A stretch of DNA of 64,000 nt from Nitzschia sp. DOCU1 (lineage: Eukaryota; Bacillariophyta; Bacillariophyceae; Bacillariales; Bacillariaceae): positions 3,720,001 to 3,784,000 of the forward strand of contig OX595985.1 in NCBI GenBank assembly GCA_951394045.1, written 5' to 3'. Shown here one piece after another: positions 1 to 9,331 of this stretch (positions are counted from its first letter, which is position 1; each line of letters begins with the position of its first letter). Both the position numbers and the translations under genes were made by a program. The notes beneath the pieces were generated by a model. That model was not told the DNA's origin. It saw nothing but the letters and a program-made list of their open reading frames with translations, and searched no databases.

Positions 1-3000
1 CCGTTGAGTCCGTCGCTGGTTATCCTTTTTTTGAAGAGTCTTGTGATGTTCTTTCAACAGTTCCGCTGTTTTTGCAAATATTTTTTTCCTTTGTTCCACT
101 GGCTTCAAGCGCTCATCCATTGCACGTGCATTGTGTGCAATACACATGGCCGGGTAGTCGACAGCAGTGAATTGATTTTCATGTCGTCCTCCTGAATACA
201 GTGGGAGGAGCTCGTTGAACAGGGAGCAGTCATCCGCTGTCATTTTGGTGACAGGTACTCCAAGAATGTTATCGCGTAGCCCCATGAAAGTAGTACTTTC
301 CATTGTCGAGGTAAGTTGCAAATCCATCTTGCCAGCAGTCGTTGTCAATACTCTAATTGCTCTGTTGACAATTCCGTTGGGCGTCTCCAAGTCATAATCA
401 ACAGCGGCAGCTTCCACAAGCTGCAAAGAATGTCGAACTACTGGCGTATAATGCATCTCCCCGGTACTTTCAAAATCATTTGGATTGACCAAATCTCCAA
501 AGAATTGCTCCTGCCCATGAATATCTGCCGCCAATTGCATGTTGTGTATGGTCTCATGTTGGTAGAAGCCTTTGTACTCTGTCGAGGCAAGCCCTCTTTC
601 GACCCCCCTATCGTGATTCCAGCGGTGAACAAAAACCGCCAAAAGACAGACGGCTAGAAGTGGCGAACAATGGCTTGCTCGCATAATATCTCGAAGGTGT
701 TTGTGAAAACCTTCAAGCTGGGATGTGCCCCGTATGCAGTGGAGGATCTGTCGACCACTGGGCTCGGTCTCAATGTAGTAGTAGTCTACATCAGGATCAT
801 CGGAGACGCACCCTTTTTGAATATGTCGGAGGATGCTTTTGGCCTCCTTCCACGATTGCTTGGAGAAGAGAGGATCGCCCGTTTTGTGGTCCTTTATGTT
901 TGCCATGAACTTGACAGCATTCATGAATCGTTTCTCGAGAAGTTTGGGTTCGGGGCATGTTCGAGGGATTCCCTGAAGTTCCTTCCCGCTGGGGCAGGCC
1001 ATGCGACGCTTTGCCTCTTTTGCTGCTTCGTGCAGGTCACCCGACCATTTCTGACCTGACGAGGCGGCAAGCTCGGATGCTAGTTGTTCCGTCTTCTTTT
1101 AGTCGTGCTGGATCAGCTACCATCAATGCATCTCTCAAAAGGCCACGCCCCTCATCACTGAACCCATGGGTTTTCGGCCATGTTTTGGTGAGTCTTGCCA
1201 TAACATGGAAAGGATCCCCCTTGACACCATTCCGCTCAAAAATCTCACGACCGCCGACTTCCATTCGCAGGGTCCCATCGTTGTTTTGGTCTATTAGGAC
1301 ATATCCAAGATTATGATCAACGTCATTTCCGTCATCCTGTAATGGTCCTAATGGTCGGTCTGGGTAGTCAGCTAAGGTAGTCCCATCAGGCATTGCGGCG
1401 TTGATGTCAAATTGTACGGGGTTTTGCCTTGTAGCTTCTGTAACAGCCTCTACCACAGCAGCAGCAGGCAGTGGATCAGCTTGTAAGGGGTTTCGCGATT
1501 TTGCTGATTCCAAGTCCTCTAAGGTAGAGGTACGCATTCGACGGCGATTCCATGCCACAGGGATCTGACTTCCTGCAACTGCAGCCACCGTTCTCCTAGC
1601 AGCGGATGTACCATCTTCTGCATGCAATGGGTCGGCAACTAATGCTTGTCCATTTTCTACATGGACTACTACGATCATGATCCGATCATAGCGCTCATAG
1701 CGCCGCTTCCTTTTTTCTGGTCCGATGGTTTCAGTCAAACCCCGTTGGATCGACTGTATTTTTCCGAATGCACAAACGGGCCCTGAGGTTGGTGGCAACA
1801 ATCGAACAATATCGCCAACTTTCAAATCTTCAACCTTTGGTTCATGGTGCAGCCCACGCAGGCTTTCAAGTTTCTTGTACAGCTGGAGCCCAACGCAGGC
1901 GTCAAGTGCCGCGTAATTTACACATGGCTCCGACAGATTCCTCGCACTCCAAACCGACCGAGCAAGACTTTTGTCAAGTCGTCGCCCTAGAAATGTAGCG
2001 GTCATTGCCTCAAGGGATGTCTTCTTCTGACTTGCCATCAAGAGGGATGCCTTGACTGCCAGACTCCGACAATCAACCACTTGGTGCGACCTGGGGCCCC
2101 CAACAAACTCTGCGGGGAAGTTCTTAGAAAGTTTATTAAGGTCGGCACGAATTCCTATGCCTACTAGCCATGCCTTTGGATGCGTCAAAATGCGGCAGAG
2201 GATGCTGTTGCTCTGGCACCATTGCCGAGGATCGACCGGGTAGTTGCCATCCTCCTCCTTGATCATTTGGGGAAATGTTTGGCGCAGTGACACAACTATT
2301 ACCCGCTGCAAATTTGGCTGGTCCATCGCTAGCTGAACAGTCTCTGGAAATTGACATCGCAAATTTTCGCTAGTCAATGAGTCCCATTCGATGTCAAAGC
2401 CAATGGGGATGATGGTACCAGATTGATCCAACTCTTGTAGAAAGCTTAGGGCGGATTCTATGAATGATTCCCGACTTGTAATGTGGATGGGACGGACAGG
2501 CAGTTGAGCGAGTGGCAGCTGGTCTTCATTGTGGTCCAGTGGCCTGGCGGGGTCTCGCACACCAAGCGAGGGCATTGCCCTTAGTAGCATTTTATATTCA
2601 TGACAGCATGAGTCAGAGTAAAAAAGGCGAACCTCCTCATAGCCATGTACCTTATACCGATGCTGGATGCCAGCCAGAATATGTTCCATTTCTTCGTAAT
2701 CTCCAGCACGAACAAAATTGATGGCAACAATCTGGTTGTACTCGTTCATAACGGAATAAACAGAATCAAATGCCCGGACAGTTGAGTTGTCGGCTCCACG
2801 AGAGAAAATGAATCGAATAACTTTATACGACTTGTCCGCACAGAGTACTCGACCGGAAACCAGCTGCAAACAGCGCTCATAATAGGGAAGCAGCTTCAAG
2901 GCACGAAGAATGAAATGTTTCTGGATATATTTTTCAGATGGTACAGCTCCCACAACTTCAGATGGCTTCAGCAGCATTGCCTTTCTATGATTGCTAGCTG

Positions 3001-3814
3001 CAAGAGCCGTAAAGGATCCTCGTGTCATTGGATTCTTATAGAACCCATCAATCTTCTCCTGTAGTTGGACCAGCACGTTCCGTCTTAGGATTGCAACCTT
3101 TTTATGAATTGCACTGAAAGGAACACTGGAAGCCACATCTTCAAAAATTTGATCGCTGAACGAACGAGTAATGGCTCGACGCTTGGTAAGAACAAGCCCC
3201 AATGTATTCCGTATCTCAGGTGGAAGGTACTTGAGCACCTCAGGATCATGCCCAGTAAAATAGTAAGGATGGTGCGTGATTGCATCCTCATCCAGCTCGG
3301 TATCCGGCTCATCCTCTTTGTTGTCCTTGTTTTCTTGCAGGCGTAAGATGCATTTGTAGCGGCTACTGAAGAAAAAGCCGGCAGTTCCATCCGCATCATC
3401 AAATGGCCTTACAAAATTATTGTAGAACAAGTCCCGGGTGGTGCAAGGCTGCCCATTTTGCATAATATTAAAACCATGCCACTTGCATGGCATCGGACCA
3501 GTTGTCAGCAGATGGGGGCATGTTTTGTCAGGGGCAAAGAATTTAGCCTTGCAAAAACTGGATGCCAGGAAATCAGCAACATTTGGTGGGCGACCCAAGA
3601 AGAGGGGTTCCTTCCACACGTAGTCATTTGTAAGCCAGGGGAAGTGCATCGAACCAGTCGTTTGGCGGATGTGCTGATTAGATTGCTTGCTCGCGCCTTT
3701 CATCTGTGTCCGCAGGTCCTGCATGACACGTCCAAGCGAACCCCGAAAGAGTTGTGGGACGTTGTCCATGTTTACACCAGGGAGAGGATCCTCGTTGGTC
3801 GGTTCATTCAGCAT
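1..3814 (-). CDS. DDE transposase-like protein with inserted 3'-5' exonuclease domain; 3' end off window, one frameshift
   Basis: Read on the minus strand from an ATG at 3814 to the left window edge, so the C-terminus is missing. GFDIEW (near 2400), VGIGIRAD (near 2155) and YAALDA (near 1905) are Exo I, II and III of a DEDDy exonuclease of the WRN/RNase D type, with all catalytic residues kept. Before it, DKSYK (near 2832) and YSDSCC (near 2612) look like the first two acids of an RNase H-fold DDE transposase; RGTSQLEGFHKHLR (near 700-740) looks like the third-acid region. A Cys/His-rich N-terminal part (about 3560-3340) resembles DUF6729, known to me from fungal multidomain proteins. The frame breaks once at TTTT 1097-1100 (AAAA in sense, one A too many); clean coding then continues in another frame to base 1. 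The frame is also open upstream of 3814 to about 3966 but without an ATG, so an upstream exon is possible. Motifs are seen; transposase function is inferred. Confidence 0.7.
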
Positions 3815-4186
3815 AATTGTAGAATCCGTGGAAGGAATATCTTTATTTGGTAGGTAGGCTCGGCTTTGGCCGGAGGGATCGGAGTCGGAAGAAGATACCA
3901 ATATACGAACGTAGATAAGAACAATGGCGAAAAGATAGGAAGAAATGTCGGAAAAAGTCGTTCTTTAATTAAAAAAACCGCTATAGAATGACGTTGGCGA
4001 AAGCGCATGCCAGCGATGGGATGGGGTGTCTTCTGCGGTTGACGGAGACGTGTGTGGCGCAACGATCGACGACGCTTGGTAGAGAAGATTGCGCAGGGTA
4101 AATTGCGCAGGTATCTTGACCGTGAATTGTACAGCGCACGAACACAACAGGAAGGCAAGACTGTATTACGTAATAAGGAAGTAAGA
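3815..4186. promoter_or_regulatory. Divergent intergenic region between transposase-exonuclease gene and helicase-side ORF
   Basis: About 370 bases separate the ATG of the minus-strand gene from the ATG of the plus-strand small ORF, so promoters for both should lie here if both are expressed. It contains an A/T-rich stretch near 3963-3985 but no motif I can name. Part of it is open reading frame upstream of 3814 on the minus strand. Confidence 0.3.
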
Positions 4187-4495
4187 ATGTCTCGACAAAC
4201 TGCTAAGAAGACGGTGGCTAAGAAGGCAACGGCACAGTTCGTGGCGGAAGATTTCTTTGCTGAAATGAAGGAGTTAGGAATTGGCGAGGGAGGAGGGAGT
4301 AGCATGAACGCCGGCGCAGCTGCAATGGATGGCGCAGGAGAAATCGATAGGAACGAAAGACGCGCAAAAAAGCTCTTGGCGGAAGCCATTGAAGTTTACA
4401 ATTCGCAACCCAGCGTGAGTGCTTTTGACCATGCAGCTGCAAAGATGTACCCGATGTTTTTCAATGACATTAGGCAGGCGCGCGGGGGGTGGTGA
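4187..4495 (+). CDS. Small Ala/Lys-rich hypothetical protein, 102 aa
   Basis: Starts at the ATG at 4187; the frame is open further upstream to 4052, but this ATG gives the compact product. The product is Lys/Ala-rich at its N-terminus (MSRQTAKKTVAKKATAQF), has a Gly/Ala-rich middle and ends in a predicted helical segment with AEAIEVYNSQPSVSAFDHAA. I recognise no family. Its last 7 bases overlap the open frame of the Pif1-like helicase fragment (4489) in a different frame. This is consistent either with two genes or with one gene joined by a short intron or frameshift around 4480-4500. It is divergent from the transposase-exonuclease gene. Confidence 0.4.
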   Translation: MSRQTAKKTVAKKATAQFVAEDFFAEMKELGIGEGGGSSMNAGAAAMDGAGEIDRNERRAKKLLAEAIEVYNSQPSVSAFDHAAAKMYPMFFNDIRQARGGW

Positions 4496-5202
4496 GCAAT
4501 GTCCATCTGAAAGATTTGTGGGAATTCTGCTCAGATGCTGATGCAAGTACAAGAACCTACAAGGTAGATCCTTTTCTTGCCCTCTTCCAAGGATGTGAAT
4601 TGATGATGAGCGAAAACTTTGATGTGACACACGGGATAGCAAATGGGACTTGTGCCCAATTTGTTCGAGTGGTAACAAAGCAACATGCAAGAATGGTTCC
4701 AATGAAAGTTCATGGGCGGTGGGTCAACACAGTGGATATCAAAGACGTTGATCACATCGTGTTGCGCTACGACACAATGCATGCGCCAGCATTTGTGGGG
4801 CAGTTTAAAATTTTTCCAACGACAAAACCTGTGACCGTAAACTTTCCTTGCCCAAAAGAAATGAGCTCTACTGGTCGCTCTAACCAACAGATGGACCTTG
4901 GACACCTTTCTTGCGTTTTGAACTATGCAACCACAGTGCACAAATTGCAAGGGAAATCAGTTGATAATTTGGTAGTGGTGGAATGGTGCAAGACCCGTAA
5001 CTGGGCATACGTGGTATTGTCAAGAGTACGCACGTTGGCAGGAATATTCTTGGTATCTGCTCTTCCTGACGATATTTCTTTTGCACCATCCGAGCAATAC
5101 CTTGCGATGATGGAATCATTTCGTGCTTCAATTTTGTCGACCGATCTTGGAGAAGAACAGATTGCATGCCTAGCTACTGAGTTGCCAGAATATAATAACT
5201 AA
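4489..5202 (+). pseudogene. C-terminal part of a Pif1-like DNA helicase, Walker motifs missing
   Basis: The 237-codon frame carries the C-terminal signature of Pif1-type superfamily 1B helicases: GIANGTCAQF (motif V-like region near 4630), YATTVHKLQGKSVDNLVVV (near 4923) and WAYVVLSRVRTLAGIFL (near 5000, motif VI with the arginine). Pif1 helicases unwind DNA 5' to 3'. The N-terminal RecA-like domain with Walker A and B is absent here and not present upstream in any frame, so this piece alone could not bind ATP normally. It starts with GTG in the frame at 4489, not a convincing start. It is either a truncated remnant of a mobile-element helicase or the last exon of a gene whose 5' part was lost. 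Another Pif1-like gene at 46548-49783 belongs to a different subfamily. Confidence 0.65.
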
Positions 5203-5404
5203 TACAGCGCAATTATATGCTATGCTTGTGCCACATGATTGAGTACATGCACAATTTGTGCAACATGTATAGTTTACTGAAGTGTAACAAGCGGATTTTT
5301 CACTGATCAATACGGCATAGTAAGCATTGTAATTGCGTAGGTTATTAGGAATGACCTGTCCGCCAAACCACATGTCCCAACAACGGTTTTTATTCATCAG
5401 TATA
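5203..5404. other. Non-coding spacer
   Basis: AT-rich sequence after the helicase fragment stop. I see no gene, tRNA or clear repeat in it. Confidence 0.4.
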
Positions 5405-5606
5405 CCTGTCTGAATGCAAGTCCTATGTCCGACCCGATCACGTCGTATGTCAAGAATTGTGACAGGGGGGTCGCGTTCTTCTTCTAAGTAGACAGACGCG
5501 CACGACCTGTCTGAATGCAAGTCCTATGTCCGACCCGATCACGTCGTATGTCAAGAATTGTGACAGGGGGGTCGCGTTCTTCTTCTAAGTAGACAGATGC
5601 GCACGT
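5405..5606. repeat. Tandem duplication, two 101-bp units
   Basis: The unit starting CCTGTCTGAATGCAAG at 5405 is repeated head to tail from 5506 with only a few changes near its end (GACAGACGCG versus GACAGATGCG). There is no convincing coding content. The near identity points to a recent local duplication. The following bases to 5775 hold no recognisable feature. Confidence 0.85.
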
Positions 5607-5775
5607 GCTCGGTTTGTAAGTACTGCGAGGATGGCAGGAGAGCAAGCCTACCATACACATATTGAATTTGATAATCGTAAAAACGGTGATATTTTTTTCT
5701 GTTTAAGGAAGGCTATATAAAAATTTGAAATGCGATCTAAAAAATGATACAAGGGGGTCCCTCCCCAAACCCCTC

Positions 5776-6057
5776 CTATTCTGGCGAGCAGGACAGCCTC
5801 GGATTAGGGTCTGAATCCACTTGGATTACCTGCGACATCTCAATATTGTTCGGGGAAGGCGTTGGCTGCCGTGGCCGATGTGGGGCAAAAAAAGAAGCTT
5901 TTCGTTGTTCACATTCTTTCTTTTCGCGATTTTTATCGTGCACAATTTTAGCATTCGTCCGACGGGAATAAGTGGTGCCCTTCTTTCGACATTTTCCTGG
6001 CCCCTTGTTAGTGTCGTCAGTAGACGACATGGTTGAAACAATGGACTCGTCCGCCAT
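5776..6057 (-). CDS. Possible small basic protein, 93 aa, unknown
   Basis: An ATG-initiated minus-strand frame (MADESIVSTMSSTDD) with a charged middle (KIVHDKNREKKECEQRK) and a Pro-rich end. A stop lies immediately upstream in the same frame. I recognise no family. The composition is plausible for a real protein or for the N-terminal piece of a transposon protein, but a frame of this length can occur by chance. Confidence 0.25.
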   Translation of the reverse strand: MADESIVSTMSSTDDTNKGPGKCRKKGTTYSRRTNAKIVHDKNREKKECEQRKASFFAPHRPRQPTPSPNNIEMSQVIQVDSDPNPRLSCSPE

Positions 6058-6482
6058 GTTTCACAACATGTTGGGGTTGTCATTGGAGTGGCGGTAATCT
6101 GTGCCATAGAGGGTGGGCTGGCGTTGGAAGCAGTGCGTGCCATTCGAGAATTGGATTTGCGGGATTTTTTGTGGCTAAACGAGGCAGGTTTTGGCAGTAT
6201 ATTTTGTGATTTCGCGTTTCAAGCCCCTTTGTGTCAATACACTAGCAGTTTATTCTTTTACACTAGCAGTTTATTTTTAAAAAAACATGAAAAGAGGGCT
6301 CTTTTGGACGGAAACAGCGTAGTTCTGTCAGAACCCTACCAAGTGCTACCTACGTGGCCGACGGTTGGCCTGATTCGGCATACCCCCCCCCCCCCCCCCA
6401 CGTAGCTGATTCCGCTGCTCGTGACCACAAATGGATCCAATTAGTCATAAAAGTGTCGACGTGGTGATGTGGTGACTTGAGT
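6058..6482. other. Non-coding spacer with 17-base poly-C tract
   Basis: Contains two direct copies of CACTAGCAGTTTATT (near 6240 and 6261) and a run of 17 C at 6383-6399. No gene is recognisable. Part of the stretch may belong to the 5' LTR of Copia element A, whose left end I could not define. Confidence 0.4.
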
Positions 6483-6608
6483 GCGATCGATGGCCTGGAT
6501 TCCAGAAGCAATACCGAAGTACCTCTATTGACTTTAGTATAATCTGCGATCGATGGCCTGGATTCCAGAAGCAATACCGAAGTACCTCTATTGACTTTAG
6601 TATAATCT
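6483..6608. repeat. Tandem duplication, two 63-bp units
   Basis: The unit beginning GCGATCGATGGCCTGG at 6483 is repeated from 6546 through TATAATCT at 6608, essentially without change. It lies about 90 bases before the primer-binding site of element A, so it may be inside that element's 5' LTR. Confidence 0.85.
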
Positions 6609-6697
6609 TTCCTTTTGTGTTGTTGAAAGAGCTATCTATTGCGTTTAGTCTAGTCTAAGAGTAAGTAGGTTCGATCGTATGTATGACAAACTATATT

Positions 6698-6711
6698 TGG
6701 TTTATCAGACC
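6698..6711 (+). other. Putative primer-binding site of Copia element A
   Basis: TGGTTTATCAGACC is identical to the 14 bases at the 5' LTR/leader junction of the B elements (8844-8857), although the flanking sequences are unrelated. Its position, about 265 bases before the A gag start, fits a tRNA primer-binding site. It implies that the A 5' LTR ends near 6697-6699. Confidence 0.55.
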
Positions 6712-6974
6712 TGGTGCTCAGATGAGCACGAAGGGAAAGGGTCCAATAGAAGCCTGCCGGTGTGTCAGGAAACCGGATGGACCACCCGATGGACTGCTTG
6801 ACACCGACAGGTGATTCGATGAGCAGAATTACATTATCATGGCGCAAGAATGCCGGCTTTGGCCATGAAAAACTATAAAGATAAAAGAAAAGCACACGAA
6901 GAAAAGGGGCACATGCCGACACGAATGTTGACTCACATCATATTTTATTATGTGGATGTAAGAAAAAAAGGAAC

Positions 6975-8679
6975 ATGGCAGCTGTACCTCCTGAACCTCC
7001 TGTTTTCACTGTCCGAAATGCCATTGCGGCCAGTGGGGTAGATGATGTCCAGGTCTTCCAAGGAGAGACAAGGGCAGAAAGAATCGCCTCAAACATTTTC
7101 CTAAATGATTTTGATTCTTGCATGGACCTCACTATTACTGAGTTGGACCAGCATTTCAAGTCATACAGTGACCTGACAACGTTGCAAGGTCAAATCCGAC
7201 TAGACCCTGGCGTGAAATTGCACATCAGGGCATTTATACAGTGGGTCCGTGATGAGAAGCGACTTGGAAGGGATCCATCCAATGTGGCATTTGACCCCGA
7301 TGATCCCCCCAACAGGGCAAGTAGCTTGTTGCGACGATACAAGACCCACGCACAATTCATAAAGAAATCTGAGTCCCTTGCCTCCGATGCCAAGCCAAAG
7401 CCATTTGACTCCAAGACAAAGTGGACTGATTGGAAGCCCACTTTTGTTAATTATCTGCGATTGATCCCTGGGTGAGATGGGGTACCCCTCAGCTACGTAG
7501 TGAGGCCTAATGATACGGCTGATCCTACGCCCCACCCGGATTTCTTGGATGACTATGTGGCCATGGCACCACTTGATGGGGAAGGCTTCACCATCGATGC
7601 TGCAGAAGTCCATACCCTACTCATGAACCTCATTGTTGGCAATGAAATGGCAGAGTCCAAGGTGCAAATCCACGCACAGGAAAACAATGGCAGGTTGGAT
7701 TTCAAGGCCCTCACGGATCATTACGAGGGAGTGGGTGTCATGGCGCATGATATAACTGGTGCCGAGGACACCTTGGAGAAACTGTATTATGCAGGGGAGA
7801 AGAGGCCTACTATGTATTGGGAAAAGTTCGAACGCCAATTGAACGACGCGCTTGTGATCATTGACAGACACGAAAGGAGGCCTTGCTACTCCAATGCCCA
7901 GCGCATTCGGATCTTATTGAAGAAAGTGCGCTCTACTGACTTGGCTACTAGTGTGGCCTCAATCAGGACGGAACTCACAAAGGTCCCGATGACAATGACC
8001 TACCCACAAGCGATGACTATCTTTAGGAATGCTGTGAATGCCAAATTTCCCCCTGATGTTGCAGGAGATGGAAGACAGCGGAGACAAGTGGGTGAAGCGA
8101 CCAGCAAGAGGGACAAGTCCAAGCAAAAGCAAGGTACCACAAAGCGTTCGAGGACCGATAGTGAGATAATCACACTGATGGACGGTACAAAGATAGAATA
8201 CCATCCTTCCTTCAAATTCCCAGCTGGCGTCTTTGCCAAGTTCAAGCCAGAACAGAAAGAAAAACTGAAGCAACAACGAGAGGCCTATAAAAAGAGCCGA
8301 AAATCCTCCGAAGTGAACTCCCATCAACGAGAATTGGAGAGGCAATCACGAGAAATAAGCGAATTACGATCGCTCATACAGGGACAAGGGACAATCGTTT
8401 CCGTTCCAACATCAACAACCAGTACTGTCAGTCAGTTGACAACCGATGCAAGCACCATTATGGGGGGAAGAACGGAGGTAAAACTCCGGAAGAACCCAGA
8501 TGGCAGCTATAGTATCTCGGCTGTACATTCAAGAAGGAGTGTGAAACAAGTGGCAACGCCCCATGTAACGGAGGCAGAGCCTGGGGCCGAGGCATGGAAC
8601 GAATGTGATTCTAATGCTGATACGTGCGTACTGGGACCAAATTTCAAGATCCTCCACTTTTCAACCAGGACGGCGGATG
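6975..8679 (+). pseudogene. Copia element A: Gag and start of protease, nonsense-mutated and interrupted
   Basis: One frame runs from ATG 6975 through Gag into the protease, where the active-site region reads CDSNADTCVLG (near 8605). Gag packages retroelement RNA; the aspartic protease processes the polyprotein. The N-terminal IRLDPGVKLHIRAFIQWVRD segment (split here as IRLDPGVKLH and IRAFIQWVRD) is of the type common in diatom Copia Gags. A Lys-rich linker (near 8090-8140) and a coiled-coil-like segment (near 8230-8370) follow. A TGA at 7473-7475 breaks the frame, probably from an Arg CGA. Gag and protease are in one continuous frame here, unlike families B and D. The frame is cut at 8679 by B1, after the target duplication GATG (8676-8679), and resumes at 14852. 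Confidence 0.8.
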
Positions 8680-8845
8680 CGTTAATTCCCCGTGATAGTC
8701 ACCAAGATTAGGGACTCAGGCGGGACTGGAAATGCCCGCGATATAAAGTAAGGTCACAATTTTGTTTCGTCCAATTGTTGAATCACCATCCATCGTATCG
8801 TGTGTTTGTGCTTGAATCGTCCGCCACTCCTTGCTAGATTTAATG
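8680..8845 (+). repeat. 5' LTR of B1
   Basis: 166 bp, starting CGTTAATTCC and ending GATTTAATG. It carries TATAAA at 8742-8747 just after GGCGGG...CCCGC arms that could form a hairpin (about 8719-8740), a plausible core promoter. LTR boundaries are fixed by the GATG target duplication and by three other B insertions with matching 4-bp duplications. Confidence 0.9.
8742..8747 (+). promoter_or_regulatory. TATA box candidate in B LTR
   Basis: TATAAA within the LTR, about 100 bases before its 3' end, conserved in all B LTRs seen here. The position suits transcription start inside the LTR, but this is not proven by sequence. Confidence 0.45.
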
Positions 8846-8857
8846 GTTTATCAGACC
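8844..8857 (+). other. Putative primer-binding site of B1
   Basis: TGGTTTATCAGACC overlaps the last two LTR bases and extends into the leader. It is shared exactly with element A. Its reverse complement GGTCTGATAAACCA ends in CCA and resembles an initiator-Met acceptor end with two extra A. It also contains CTGATAA, an anticodon-loop sequence for GAU. Which tRNA primes is unresolved. Confidence 0.5.
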
Positions 8858-9331
8858 CACAGTCTCCGTACAGCCTGGGAAGGCTACGACAATATCTGTT
8901 TCTCCATAAAGATGATGAGGAGATTCGGCGCAAAGAGGCAAAAAGGAAAGCCCATGGTCGTCGCTTCGTGTTTTGCATCCGACGCGGCAAAACTGGCAAT
9001 CATGCTGCCATGCTCGCATACGGGCTGGTATGCGCGCGCCAACTAGGTGGACGCACCTAAATACAAACCCTGCGTTCGGGGGTTAACGGCACGGGTATTT
9101 AAGAGAGAAAAATGTGCAATGCACGAAGTATACCCTTTTAAGCAACCTTGTGGAGCGCATCGCCTGATCAGCGATGGTCGTTAGCACATGGTACCTGCGG
9201 TCTTGCTCGACAGAATGTGTGACTGAGCAAAGTGATGTGCCGATTTCACCAATGCTGGAAAAATCCTCCAAAAAGATATCAAAAGGATCTTTCGTTACCG
9301 TACCCTCGTACCACGTTCGTTTCTGATCAAC
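8858..9331 (+). other. Untranslated leader of B1
   Basis: About 475 bases between primer-binding site and gag ATG with no supported gene. The leader is kept nearly unchanged in all B copies and may hold packaging or dimerisation signals, which I cannot identify. Confidence 0.6.

Noticed and set aside
5405..5606. CRISPR-like or satellite array
   Set aside because: Only two adjacent units without spacers; a simple duplication.
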